64,000 bases of DNA from Sphingomonas sp. EC-HK361 (GCF_902498785.1 NZ_LR701492.1:104368-168367), one strand, 5' to 3'; numbered from the stretch's first letter, positions 7,993 through 14,912 are shown. Notes: generated from the letters alone by a model not told the origin. Made by a program: numbers and translations.

Positions 7993-9882
7993 ATGGATTT
8001 CAGGGACACGAGCGAGCAGACCATGACGACCGAGACACTCAGCGCGGACGCGCCGGCCGCTGCCGAAGCGATGACATCGACCTCGATCGCGAAGCCCTAT
8101 CCGGTCGAGGTCGATCACAGCCGCGACGCGCTGCTTACCGATTTCGGCAAGGACACGCTGAACGACCGCTATCTGTTGCCGGGCGAAACCTATCAGGATC
8201 TCTTCGTTCGCGTGGCCAGCGCCTATGCCGACGACGCCGCGCACGCGCAGCGCCTCTACGATTACATCTCGAAGTTGTGGTTCATGCCTGCCACCCCCGT
8301 GCTGTCGAACGGCGGCACCGGGCGGGGACTGCCGATTTCCTGTTACCTCAACTCGGTGCCCGACAGCCTCAACGGCATCGTCGATACCTGGAACGAGAAT
8401 GTCTGGCTCGCCTCGCGCGGCGGCGGCATCGGCACCTATTGGGGCAATGTCCGCGGCATCGGCGAACCGGTCGGGCTCAACGGCAAGACCAGCGGCATCA
8501 TCCCGTTCGTGCGCGTCATGGATTCGCTGACGCTGGCGATCAGCCAGGGGAGTCTCCGCCGCGGCTCGGCGGCCTGCTATCTCGACATCAGCCATCCGGA
8601 GATCGAGGAATTCCTCGAGATCAGAAAACCTTCGGGCGACTTCAACAGAAAGGCGCTGAACCTCCACCACGGCGTCCTCATCCCCGACGCCTTCATGGAA
8701 GCCGTGCGCGACGGCGCCGAATGGACGCTGAAGTCCCCCAAGGATGGCTCGGCGCGCGGCAAGGTCGATGCGCGTGCGCTCTTCCAGAAGCTCGTCGAGA
8801 CGCGGCTGGCGACCGGCGAACCCTATATCGTCTTCGCCGATCACGTGAACCAGAACATGCCCAAGCATCACCGCGATCTGGGCCTCAAGGTTTCGACCTC
8901 GAACCTGTGCAGCGAGATCACGCTGCCGACCGGCCGCGACCATCTCGGCAACGATCGCACCGCGGTCTGCTGCCTTTCGTCGCTGAACCTCGAGACGTGG
9001 GACCAGTGGAAGGACGAGAAGGGCTTCGTCGAGGACGTGATGCGTTTTCTCGACAACGTCCTGCAGGATTATATCGACCGCCACGAACCCGGCATGGAGC
9101 GCGCCGCCTACAGCGCGGGCCGTGAGCGCTCGGTCGGCCTCGGCGTCATGGGCTATCACAGCTTCCTCCAGGCGCGTGGCCTCCCCTTCGAGGGCGCGAT
9201 GGCGAAGTCCTGGAATCTCCGGATGTTCAAGCAGATCCGCCAGCAGGTCGACGAAGCGTCGATGCAGCTCGCGGTCGAGCGCGGCCCCTGCCCCGATGCC
9301 GCCGACATGGGCGTCATGGAGCGGTTCAGCTGCAAGATGGCGATCGCACCGACCGCGTCGATCAGCATCATCTGCGGCGGCACCTCCGCCTGCATCGAGC
9401 CGATCCCGGCAAATATCTACACCCACAAGACGCTGTCGGGCAGCTTTTCGGTCAAGAACCCCTATCTCGAAAAGCTGCTGAGCGAGAAGTCGAAGAACTC
9501 CGACGCGGTGTGGAACTCGATCCTCGAACATGGCGGCAGCGTCCAGCATCTCGAATTTCTGAGCGCCGACGAGAAGGACGTGTTCAAGACCAGCTTCGAG
9601 ATCGACCAGCGCTGGCTCCTCGAACTGGCCGGCGATCGCACGCCCTATATCGACCAGGCGCAGTCGCTGAACCTGTTCATCCCGGCGGACGTCGAGAAAT
9701 GGGACCTCTTGATGCTCCACTTCCGCGCGTGGGAGCTCGGCATCAAGTCGCTCTATTACCTGCGCTCGAAGTCGGTCCAGCGTGCGGGCTTCGCCGGCGG
9801 GGTGGAAAACGACAACACGCTCGAGAAGCCGAAATACGAGTTCGCGACGACCGATTATGACGAGTGTCTGGCGTGTCAGTGA
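7993..9882 (+). CDS. nrdA: Ribonucleoside-diphosphate reductase, large subunit, no ATP cone
   Basis: The 629-residue alpha subunit of class I ribonucleotide reductase converts NDPs to dNDPs. Active-site landmarks are present: the Cys of ISCYLNS (about 117), NLCSEI (C306), the Cys pair in VCCLSS (326-327), the YY radical-transfer tyrosines in KSLYYLRSKS, and the C-terminal redox pair C625/C628 (ECLACQ). The protein is shorter than E. coli NrdA because the N-terminal ATP-cone, the overall allosteric domain, is missing; the sequence enters the catalytic fold after a low-complexity N-terminus. The ATG at 7993 has GGAG upstream; an internal ATG at 8023 is an alternative. nrdB lies 1.8 kb downstream on the same strand. 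Confidence 0.95.
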   Translation: MDFRDTSEQTMTTETLSADAPAAAEAMTSTSIAKPYPVEVDHSRDALLTDFGKDTLNDRYLLPGETYQDLFVRVASAYADDAAHAQRLYDYISKLWFMPATPVLSNGGTGRGLPISCYLNSVPDSLNGIVDTWNENVWLASRGGGIGTYWGNVRGIGEPVGLNGKTSGIIPFVRVMDSLTLAISQGSLRRGSAACYLDISHPEIEEFLEIRKPSGDFNRKALNLHHGVLIPDAFMEAVRDGAEWTLKSPKDGSARGKVDARALFQKLVETRLATGEPYIVFADHVNQNMPKHHRDLGLKVSTSNLCSEITLPTGRDHLGNDRTAVCCLSSLNLETWDQWKDEKGFVEDVMRFLDNVLQDYIDRHEPGMERAAYSAGRERSVGLGVMGYHSFLQARGLPFEGAMAKSWNLRMFKQIRQQVDEASMQLAVERGPCPDAADMGVMERFSCKMAIAPTASISIICGGTSACIEPIPANIYTHKTLSGSFSVKNPYLEKLLSEKSKNSDAVWNSILEHGGSVQHLEFLSADEKDVFKTSFEIDQRWLLELAGDRTPYIDQAQSLNLFIPADVEKWDLLMLHFRAWELGIKSLYYLRSKSVQRAGFAGGVENDNTLEKPKYEFATTDYDECLACQ

Positions 9883-9890
9883 GCTAGTAT

Positions 9891-9944
9891 CCCTCTCCCT
9901 GCGGGAGAGGGAGGGAGCCGCGAAGCGGCGGAAGGGTGAGGGCG
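9891..9944. repeat. Two-hairpin palindromic repeat, copy 1 (DUF559 5' side)
   Basis: CCCTCTCCCTGCGGGAGAGGG forms the first hairpin in essence, GCCGCGAAGCGGC the second, and GGAAGGGTGAGGGC ends the unit. The same architecture returns at 10280-10335 (same orientation) and inverted at 10378-10434 and 14858-14912. It begins eight bases after the nrdA stop codon. Confidence 0.85.
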
Positions 9945-9946
9945 AC

Positions 9947-10369
9947 GTGCAGCTCTACCAAGATCAACCCGGCGGAACCGTCCAGCGCGCTCGCGAACTT
10001 CGTCGCGAGGCGCCGGAACTGGAATGCCGCCTGCTCCGCGCGTTACGCGAAGCTTTTCCCGCGCTGAAATGGCGCCACCAGGTGCCCGTCGGCCGCTATT
10101 ATGCCGACATTCTGTGTTTCTCGGAACGCCTTGTGATCGAGGTAGACGGCGATACCCACGGCGAAAGAACGGCCTATGACGAAGCTCGCACGCGCTCGAT
10201 CGAGCGCGACGGCTTCCACGTAATCCGGGTGACAAACGTCGACGTAACGACGAACCTCCAAGGCGTCCTAACCCAAATCTCCTTCTCCCTCCGGGAGAAG
10301 GAAGGGACCCATGCGCAGCATGGGAAGGATGAGGCCGACCACGCCAAGGAAAAGGGCGCCGCCGCATGA
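9947..10369 (+). CDS. DUF559 (VSR/restriction-endonuclease-like) protein
   Basis: A 140-residue protein starting at GTG 9947, just inside the 3' edge of a palindromic repeat whose AGGGTGAGG can serve as ribosome binding site. The core has RARELRREAPELECRLLRALR, then FPALKWRHQVPVGRYYADILCF, VIEVDGDTHGER and a C-terminal GFHVIRVTNVDV, the order expected of DUF559, a PD-(D/E)xK-type nuclease fold with candidate residues D (YYADI) and E-x-D (VIEVDGD). The last 30 or so residues are translated from a second repeat copy. It interrupts the nrdA-nrdB locus. Biological role unknown. ATG starts further upstream would overlap nrdA and are less likely. Confidence 0.8.
   Translation: MQLYQDQPGGTVQRARELRREAPELECRLLRALREAFPALKWRHQVPVGRYYADILCFSERLVIEVDGDTHGERTAYDEARTRSIERDGFHVIRVTNVDVTTNLQGVLTQISFSLREKEGTHAQHGKDEADHAKEKGAAA
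10280..10335. repeat. Two-hairpin palindromic repeat, copy 2 (inside DUF559 3' end)
   Basis: Same plan as the copy at 9891-9944: TCTCCCTCCGGGAGA hairpin, then CCCATGCGCAGCATGGG hairpin, then GGAAGGATGAGG. It is read in frame as the C-terminal tail of the DUF559 protein. The second hairpin differs in sequence but keeps its pairing. Confidence 0.8.
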
Positions 10370-10377
10370 CCGGCACC

Positions 10378-10434
10378 GCCCTCACCCTTCCGCGCCTGCG
10401 GCGCTCCCTCCCTCTCCCACAGGGAGAGGGAAAG
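10378..10434. repeat. Two-hairpin palindromic repeat, copy 3 (inverted)
   Basis: Inverted copy: GCCCTCACCCTTCC, CGCCTGCGGCG hairpin, then CCCTCTCCCACAGGGAGAGGG in reverse order relative to copy 1. It lies between the DUF559 stop and the end of the DUF2171 gene, so copies 1 and 3 face each other across the DUF559 gene. Confidence 0.8.
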
Positions 10435-10440
10435 GCAGGC

Positions 10441-10689
10441 CTATTCCTCTTCCTCGAAGGTCACCGCAACATCGCCGTTGGCGGAGAGCCGCACCGTGTC
10501 GCCCTCGACGTCCGCGACCAGCCCGAGCGAGATGAAGTGGTGGTGTCCCTCATGAGACCCTTGCCCGCTGTCCTTCTTGGTCAGCTTGATCCGGTCGCCC
10601 TCGACCTTGTCGACGGTGCCGACATGGACACCGTCCGCGCCGATGACTTCGGCATGTTCCTTGATCTGGGCAGCATCGACCATCGTCAT
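10441..10689 (-). CDS. DUF2171 domain protein
   Basis: The 82-residue acidic protein starts MTMVDAAQIKEHAEVIGADG at an ATG with GAGGAGA upstream. The repeated beta pattern (GVHVGTVDKVEGDRIKLTKKD, then HHFISLGLVADVEGDTVRL) is the DUF2171/PRC-barrel-like fold found in many sphingomonads. The C-terminus is a run of glutamates. No secretion signal is present. It is convergent with the DUF559 gene and opposite in strand to the nrd genes, so it has its own promoter, likely in the 10690-10757 spacer. Function is unknown; homologues are often described as stress-related, which I cannot verify. Confidence 0.85.
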   Translation of the reverse strand: MTMVDAAQIKEHAEVIGADGVHVGTVDKVEGDRIKLTKKDSGQGSHEGHHHFISLGLVADVEGDTVRLSANGDVAVTFEEEE

Positions 10690-10757
10690 TCTCCTCGGGT
10701 TGGTTCGGCGGGGAAACGAGCCGCGCGGCGAATGGATGCATGCGATAGGGTCGCGGC

Positions 10758-11147
10758 ATGACTCGCCCACATCGCTCCCCCCCCAGGGATGGTTCGACCA
10801 CCCAAATCCCGTTCGGGCTGAGCCTGTCGAAGCCCCGCCCTTCTTCCATAACGGCGGGACGAACCGGCGTCGGCGCCGCGCTCCTCCTCCTCGCCGCCTG
10901 CGCACGCCAGGTGCCGAGCGCGGTGAACCACGCCGCCGACACGCCCGGCTTCCTGCTCGGGCTATGGCACGGCTTCATCTTCCCCGTCGCCTGGGTGCTG
11001 TCGCTCTTCGTGCCCGAGATCGCCATTTATGCGGTGCCGAACGATGGCGGCTGGTATGATTTCGGCTATTTCGTCGGGATCGTCTTCCTCGGCGTCGGCG
11101 CGCGCAGCACCCGCACCGTCTATGTAACCCGGCGAGCGCGGCGATGA
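10758..11147 (+). CDS. Small predicted membrane lipoprotein
   Basis: The frame gives 129 residues. The first 30 or so are partly translated from a dispersed repeat (FGLSLSKP corresponds to the TGAGCCTGTCGAAG motif), so the true start may lie downstream. GVGAALLLLAACARQVP is a good lipobox (LAAC), followed by a mature domain with two hydrophobic segments (GLWHGFIFPVAWVLSLFV and GYFVGIVFLGVGA). It overlaps the next ORF by ATGA at 11144. The hydrophobic architecture is familiar from sphingomonad hypothetical proteins, but I know no function. It heads a chain of four overlapping short genes before nrdB. Confidence 0.6.
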   Translation: MTRPHRSPPRDGSTTQIPFGLSLSKPRPSSITAGRTGVGAALLLLAACARQVPSAVNHAADTPGFLLGLWHGFIFPVAWVLSLFVPEIAIYAVPNDGGWYDFGYFVGIVFLGVGARSTRTVYVTRRARR

Positions 11148-11278
11148 GCTGGCAGGTCGTCATCATGTTCGGTGCGGGCACCTTCGGTTTGCGCCCGCAA
11201 ACCGAAGAGTCGCCGCGGCGGGCAGCGGGGTCGGCGCAGCCGGCCACGTCTGACGGCGTGGCGGGTAAGTTACAATGA
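11144..11278 (+). CDS. 44-residue ORF overlapping both neighbours
   Basis: The ORF begins at the ATGA overlap with the preceding gene and ends at another ATGA overlap with the following one, the spacing of translationally coupled genes. It encodes MSWQVVIMFGAGTFGLRPQT and a polar Ala/Ser-rich tail. The start resembles that of the next protein (MTLQIAIMFAVAAVF), suggesting an ancestral duplication that has lost its membrane segment. The GC pattern does not argue for or against coding. It may be a decayed paralogue; support is the overlap geometry only. Confidence 0.4.
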   Translation: MSWQVVIMFGAGTFGLRPQTEESPRRAAGSAQPATSDGVAGKLQ

Positions 11279-11475
11279 CGCTCCAGATCGCCATCATGTT
11301 CGCCGTCGCAGCGGTCTTCAGCCTCACCGGTGCCGGCCTCCTGATCGCGCTCGTCCGCCCGGCTGGGCCCGCCAAGGTCTATGTCTACCGCATGGTCGGT
11401 ATCATGGCGCTGTCGCTTGGCGTCGTCCTCGCCTTCTCCGCGACCGCGATGTGGCAGTGGAGCACGGAAAGATGA
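11275..11475 (+). CDS. 66-residue membrane protein
   Basis: Two transmembrane helices are visible, MTLQIAIMFAVAAVFSLTGAG in part and then VGIMALSLGVVLAFSATAM, joined by a short loop with KVYVYR. It starts at an ATGA overlap with the upstream ORF and ends at ATGA 11472 with the downstream one. It is an inner-membrane protein of unknown function, apparently cotranscribed with nrdB. Nothing in it suggests an enzymatic role; a small scaffold or a leftover of an inserted cassette are both possible. Confidence 0.6.
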   Translation: MTLQIAIMFAVAAVFSLTGAGLLIALVRPAGPAKVYVYRMVGIMALSLGVVLAFSATAMWQWSTER

Positions 11476-11642
11476 GCCTGCCCCTCGTCAGGGCGATCCG
11501 CCTGGTACAGCTCGCGTCGTTGCTCGCGCTCGTCGCCGTATTCCTCCGCCCCAATGCGCGGTGGAGCTTGCGCGGACGTCTGCCCGTCGCTCTCGCCGTC
11601 TTCGTCAGCAGCGCCGTCCTGCTTCTTCTCGATATCCTTTAG
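11472..11642 (+). CDS. 56-residue membrane protein upstream of nrdB
   Basis: The ORF starts at an ATGA overlap and encodes two hydrophobic stretches (LVQLASLLALVAVFL and VALAVFVSSAVLLLLDIL) separated by a basic loop (RPNARWSLRGR). It ends 17 bp before the nrdB ATG, so it is probably in the same transcript. It is a small inner-membrane protein without a recognised family. Frame choice is supported by the overlap and by the strong hydrophobic periodicity. Confidence 0.55.
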   Translation: MSLPLVRAIRLVQLASLLALVAVFLRPNARWSLRGRLPVALAVFVSSAVLLLLDIL

Positions 11643-11659
11643 AACCGGAGTATCCGCCC

Positions 11660-12724
11660 ATGTCCCTCCTCCAGGCCTCCAAGCAGTACAAGCCCTTCGA
11701 ATATCCCTGGGCGTTCGAATTCTGGAAGCGCCAGCAGCAACTCCACTGGCTCCCCGAAGAGGTGCCGCTGGGCGAGGATTGCCGCGACTGGGCGCAGAAG
11801 CTCACCGATCACGAGCGCAATCTGCTGACGCAAATCTTCCGCTTCTTCACCCAGGCGGACGTCGAGGTGCAGGATTGCTACCACGAGAAATACGGCCGCG
11901 TTTTCAAGCCGACCGAGATCAAGATGATGCTGACCGCGTTCAGCAACATGGAGACGGTCCACATCGCCGCCTACAGCCACCTGCTCGACACGATCGGCAT
12001 GCCCGAAAGCGAATACGGCGCCTTCCTCGAATATGCCGAGATGAAGGAAAAGCATGATTACATGCAGAATTTCGGCGTCGACAACGATCAGGACATCGCC
12101 CGCACCCTCGCGATGTTCGGCGGCTTCACGGAGGGCGTGCAGCTCTTCGCCAGCTTCGCGATGCTGATGAACTTCCCGCGCTTCAACAAGATGAAGGGCA
12201 TGGGCCAGATCGTCACCTGGTCGATCCGCGACGAGACGCTCCACTGCGAGGGCATCATCAAGATGTTCCACACCTTCGTGAAGGAACGCCAGTGCCTGAC
12301 CAAGGCGGTGAAGGACGACATCGCCGATGTCTGCCAGACGACGATCCGCCTGGAGGACAATTTCATCGACCTCGCTTTCGAGATGGGCCCGGTCAACGGC
12401 ATGACGCCCAAGGAGATCAAGAAGTACATCCGCTACATTGCGGACTGGCGGATGAACCAGCTGGGCCTCAAGCCGATCTACATGATCGACGAGCACCCGC
12501 TGCCCTGGCTCGCCCCGATGCTGAACGGCGTGGAGCACGCCAACTTCTTCGAAGCCCGCGCGACGGAATATTCCAAGGCCGCGACGAAGGGGCAATGGAA
12601 CGACGTGTGGGATTCGTTCGACAAGCGGCAAAAGGCGAAGGTGGGGAAGCCGGCGGCGAATGAGGATGCGGGCGACGCGGCTGGCGGGGATATGTTCTCG
12701 CGGGCTGGGGTTGCGGCGGAGTGA
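11660..12724 (+). CDS. nrdB: Ribonucleoside-diphosphate reductase, small (radical) subunit
   Basis: The 354-residue beta subunit supplies the diferric-tyrosyl radical for NrdA. Family motifs are ETVHIAAYSHLLDTIG with E98, H101 and the radical-type Y105, QADVEVQDCYHEKY upstream for metal ligands, and WSIRDETLHCEG for the second metal half. The start MSLLQASKQYKPFEYPWAFEF is typical; no ATP-cone precedes it. The last 30 or so residues (after KAKVGKPAANEDAGD) are a flexible Ala/Gly-rich tail ending FSRAGVAAE, perhaps the NrdA-docking end. The gene follows the small-ORF chain by 17 bp and touches the DUF4145 gene. Confidence 0.95.
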   Translation: MSLLQASKQYKPFEYPWAFEFWKRQQQLHWLPEEVPLGEDCRDWAQKLTDHERNLLTQIFRFFTQADVEVQDCYHEKYGRVFKPTEIKMMLTAFSNMETVHIAAYSHLLDTIGMPESEYGAFLEYAEMKEKHDYMQNFGVDNDQDIARTLAMFGGFTEGVQLFASFAMLMNFPRFNKMKGMGQIVTWSIRDETLHCEGIIKMFHTFVKERQCLTKAVKDDIADVCQTTIRLEDNFIDLAFEMGPVNGMTPKEIKKYIRYIADWRMNQLGLKPIYMIDEHPLPWLAPMLNGVEHANFFEARATEYSKAATKGQWNDVWDSFDKRQKAKVGKPAANEDAGDAAGGDMFSRAGVAAE

Positions 12725-12735
12725 GTCGGCTTGTT

Positions 12736-13398
12736 ATGCCACCGCAACAGCCGACATCTTTCCAGAGTGACTGCCCTCATTGTCTTTCGACTAAGTCCAC
12801 GTTTACGGTAGCTTACCAATGGCCAGATCGCTTGATGTCGCATATGGCATCGGTCTTAGCGATATGCGCTGTTTGCAATCGTGGACTGATATTAAAGCTA
12901 TGCTTACAGAATCCCGATTTTGCTTTTCCGAATCTTTGCGCCTTCTCGGTGGACTTTGACGTATTATTTCCGAACCCATTTGAAATATATCCAGCCGCAA
13001 CATCCTATGCGCCCGACAATGTCCCTGCCAATATTCAAAGTTTTTTCTTGCAGGGTGTCGAAAGCTATCGAAGTCAGAGATGGGACGCGGCGGGATCGAT
13101 GTTTCGAAAGACGCTTGATATTGCAACAAAAGCCCTTTTCCCGTCAGAGAGGTCGTCCACGCTATATAAGCGGATTACCTCTATGGTAGGTTCGGGCCTG
13201 CTCACATCTGCTATGGGTGATTGGTCTCATGAGATACGCCTTGATGGTAATGAGGCAGTTCACGATGACGAACCTGAGACTGAAGCAGACGCTCTGGCAG
13301 CACTCAAATTTACTGAGGCGTTTTTGACTTACTCCTTTACTTTACCGGCTATGGTCGAAGCAAATCGAGCTAAGCGCGAATCTACAAAGGTTGCATAG
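12736..13398 (+). CDS. DUF4145-type protein, likely acquired gene
   Basis: The ORF runs about 220 residues from ATG 12736; a GTG at 12721 overlaps the nrdB stop and is an alternative. It has a zinc-ribbon-like pair CPHC (about residues 13-16) and CAVC (about 46-49), then a helical C-terminal part with FLQGVESYRSQRWDAAGSMFRKTLDIATK and HEIRLDGNEAVHDDEPETE, the DUF4145 signature seen in proteins linked to restriction and defence loci. Base composition is clearly AT-richer than its neighbours and codon use is unlike them, a sign of horizontal transfer. Its role is unknown, although the family association suggests a defence-related accessory. Confidence 0.75.
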   Translation: MPPQQPTSFQSDCPHCLSTKSTFTVAYQWPDRLMSHMASVLAICAVCNRGLILKLCLQNPDFAFPNLCAFSVDFDVLFPNPFEIYPAATSYAPDNVPANIQSFFLQGVESYRSQRWDAAGSMFRKTLDIATKALFPSERSSTLYKRITSMVGSGLLTSAMGDWSHEIRLDGNEAVHDDEPETEADALAALKFTEAFLTYSFTLPAMVEANRAKRESTKVA

Positions 13399-13409
13399 CG
13401 CCGAGACCG

Positions 13410-13679
13410 ATGCCCATCATTTCACTCTTCTTCGGCATCATAATCCGGATGTATTTCGACGATCATCCGCCGCCACACTTCCATGCCAGTTATCAGGGTT
13501 TCGAAGCCTTCGTCCGCATCGATGACGGCGAGATCATGCACGGCTCGCTACCACGCAAAGCGGCGCGGATCGTTCGGCAATGGGCTCTCGACCACAGGGC
13601 CGAACTCATGGCAAACTGGCAGCGCGGCGCTGACTTGCTGCCGATGGAGATGATCGCCGGAGCCGACCTCGATGATTAA
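13410..13679 (+). CDS. DUF4160 domain protein
   Basis: The 89-residue protein starts MPIISLFFGIIIRMYFDDH and contains the family hallmark HPPPHFHASYQGFEAFVRI, followed by GEIMHGSLPRKAARIVRQWA. Genes of this family are almost always followed by a DUF2442 gene, as here, with an 8-bp overlap. The pair is sometimes treated as a toxin-antitoxin-like module, but that is not established for this copy. Cytoplasmic, no signal peptide. It lies in the accessory patch after nrdB, though its base composition is closer to the chromosome than that of the DUF4145 gene before it. Confidence 0.85.
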   Translation: MPIISLFFGIIIRMYFDDHPPPHFHASYQGFEAFVRIDDGEIMHGSLPRKAARIVRQWALDHRAELMANWQRGADLLPMEMIAGADLDD

Positions 13680-13935
13680 GCTGACCAACATCCGCCCCGA
13701 AGGCGAAGTAGCCCTGTGGCTTACCTTCTCCGACGGCTCGACCGCCCATTGGTCGGCAATCGAACTCATCGCACGCGATACGGTGATGACGCGTCCGCTT
13801 GCCGATCCCGCCTATTTCGCCCGCGCCTTTATCGAGGGCGGAGCATTGGCCTGGCCGAATGGCTTCGAGCTCTCTGCGCCAAGCCTCCACCGCCGCCTCG
13901 AGGAAGCCGGCACCCTACTCCGCCCGGCCGCTTAA
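13672..13935 (+). CDS. DUF2442 domain protein
   Basis: The 87-residue protein starts MIKLTNIRPEGEVALWLTFSDGSTAHW and has a C-terminal GFELSAPSLHRRLEEAG, matching the small DUF2442 fold that follows DUF4160 genes. It overlaps the DUF4160 gene by 8 bp, so the two are cotranscribed and probably translationally coupled. Candidate partner or antitoxin of the upstream product; no DNA-binding motif is obvious. Downstream, bases 13936-13972 are too short to hold a gene. Confidence 0.8.
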   Translation: MIKLTNIRPEGEVALWLTFSDGSTAHWSAIELIARDTVMTRPLADPAYFARAFIEGGALAWPNGFELSAPSLHRRLEEAGTLLRPAA

Positions 13936-13972
13936 CAGGATCGTCGTCGCCAAGGCCGTTCACCTTTCGCGG

Positions 13973-14146
13973 CTAATCGCCGATCTGCGGTCGTGGCAAC
14001 GGCTTTGGTGAACCCCATGATGCCAGCCAGCGCTTCACGGCATTATGCCCGATCACCCGACCCGCCTTCACATCGGCATTGGCACGCGCATCGCCCGCAG
14101 CCTCGGCGATGGGATCAGTGTCGAACAGAACGTCGTTGCTCGTCAT
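13973..14146 (-). CDS. Antitoxin-like short protein without a toxin neighbour
   Basis: The 57-residue ORF reads MTSNDVLFDTDPIAEAAGDA, then NADVKAGRVIGHNAVKRWLASWGSPKPLPRPQ. The ADVxAGRVIxHxAVKRWLxSWG block is typical of short antitoxins paired with RelE/ParE toxins in sphingomonads. The ATG has GGGGA upstream. Immediately downstream on its strand, where the toxin gene usually starts by overlap, the frame has no RelE/ParE-like sequence and runs into the opposite DUF2442 gene. It is therefore either an orphan antitoxin or the remnant of a pair whose toxin was lost, perhaps when the DUF4160/DUF2442 cassette arrived. Confidence 0.65.
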   Translation of the reverse strand: MTSNDVLFDTDPIAEAAGDARANADVKAGRVIGHNAVKRWLASWGSPKPLPRPQIGD

Positions 14147-14167
14147 AGGTCATCGTCCCCTCCAATC

Positions 14168-14250
14168 GTCGCCCCTGCGACGGCAGGGGCCTATGTCTGC
14201 TCGAATGGCCACCCAATAGAGCCATGGATCCCCGCCTCCGCGGGATGACG
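14168..14250. repeat. GTCACCCC-type palindrome, diverged copy
   Basis: Two hairpins, GCCCCTGCGACGGCAGGGGC and ATCCCCGCCTCCGCGGGATGACG in essence, flank a spacer with CTATGTCTG and CATGGAT, the plan of the elements at 24674-24756 and 52911-53045. The left arm is diverged. It fills the gap between the antitoxin-like gene and exbD. Confidence 0.6.
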
Positions 14251-14291
14251 TGATTTGGTCATGGCGAACCAATCTAACGGTTGGCTTTCCA

Positions 14292-14714
14292 CTACTCCAC
14301 CATCCCCGCATTCCCCTCGAACCCCAGCCGCGTGATCCCCGCGCGTTTCACCGTCGCCGTCGTCTGCACGAAGGTGTCGTAGCGGGCTTGCGGGTCGGTC
14401 TTCATCACCAGCATCGCCTGCGGGTCCTGCGCCAGCGTCCCCAGCCGCGCGGCGAGCGCTGCCTGGCTTACCCTCGCCCCGTCGAGCGCCACCGCGCCGC
14501 CGCGTGCGATCTCCAGCCGGTGCATCGTCCGGGGCAGCGCCTTGTCCGGTCCCGGCTGCGGCAGGTCGATGGGGATCTGGTGCATCGTCGCGGGGAGCGT
14601 GATGATGAACATCACGAGCAGCACCAGCATCACATCGATCAGCGGGGTGATGTTGATCCCGTCGATCGGCGCGTGGCTGGTGGCGCTGTGGGTGGCAGGA
14701 ACGAAGCGACGCAT
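14292..14714 (-). CDS. exbD: ExbD/TolR family biopolymer transport protein (orphan)
   Basis: The 140-residue protein has a short cytoplasmic N-terminus, one transmembrane helix (about residues 20-42, INITPLIDVMLVLLVMFIIT) carrying the conserved proton-pathway Asp at D27, and a periplasmic domain (about 45-140) with AMLVMKTDPQARYDTF. ExbD-type proteins couple proton flow to TonB or Tol systems with an ExbB partner. No exbB, tonB or tolQ is adjacent, so its partner must be encoded elsewhere. The upstream region (14715-14857) shows no gene. The assignment to ExbD rather than TolR rests on short length and motif only. Confidence 0.85.
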   Translation of the reverse strand: MRRFVPATHSATSHAPIDGINITPLIDVMLVLLVMFIITLPATMHQIPIDLPQPGPDKALPRTMHRLEIARGGAVALDGARVSQAALAARLGTLAQDPQAMLVMKTDPQARYDTFVQTTATVKRAGITRLGFEGNAGMVE

Positions 14715-14857
14715 GGCACTCTCTCCCCGGTTGTTGTGATGGTATTACGTCACATGAAGGGCGGGATGTCAATTGGCGGAGAAGCGTTGCGGGCGGCGGC
14801 AAGTGGATGATGATAGCCTTATGGCGCGACTGCTTCGTCAAACCCTTCGAGATTGCC

Positions 14858-14912
14858 GCCCTCACCCTTCGCCGGCTGCGCCGCCTCTTCCCTCTCCCGC
14901 CGGGAGAGGGCC
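14858..14912. repeat. Two-hairpin palindromic repeat, copy 4 (inverted)
   Basis: GCCCTCACCCTTCGCC, a CGGCTGCGCCG hairpin and CCCTCTCCCGCCGGGAGAGGG in this order match the inverted copy at 10378-10434. It lies just beyond the end of the GH31 glucosidase gene. Confidence 0.8.

Noticed and set aside
7831-9720. A long minus-strand open frame opposite nrdA
   Set aside because: It is a shadow of nrdA codon bias; it lacks any domain while the plus strand has all reductase motifs.
10366-10761. Plus-strand ORF starting at the DUF559 stop
   Set aside because: It consists of repeat-derived sequence and the antisense of the DUF2171 gene.
14045-14248. Plus-strand ORF opposite the antitoxin-like gene
   Set aside because: It runs through repeat sequence and lacks a ribosome binding site, whereas the minus strand shows a family-like short protein.
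13936-14291. tRNA or attachment site in the accessory patch spacer
   Set aside because: No cloverleaf-compatible sequence or direct repeats matching a core site were seen; the gap holds the antitoxin-like ORF and a palindrome.
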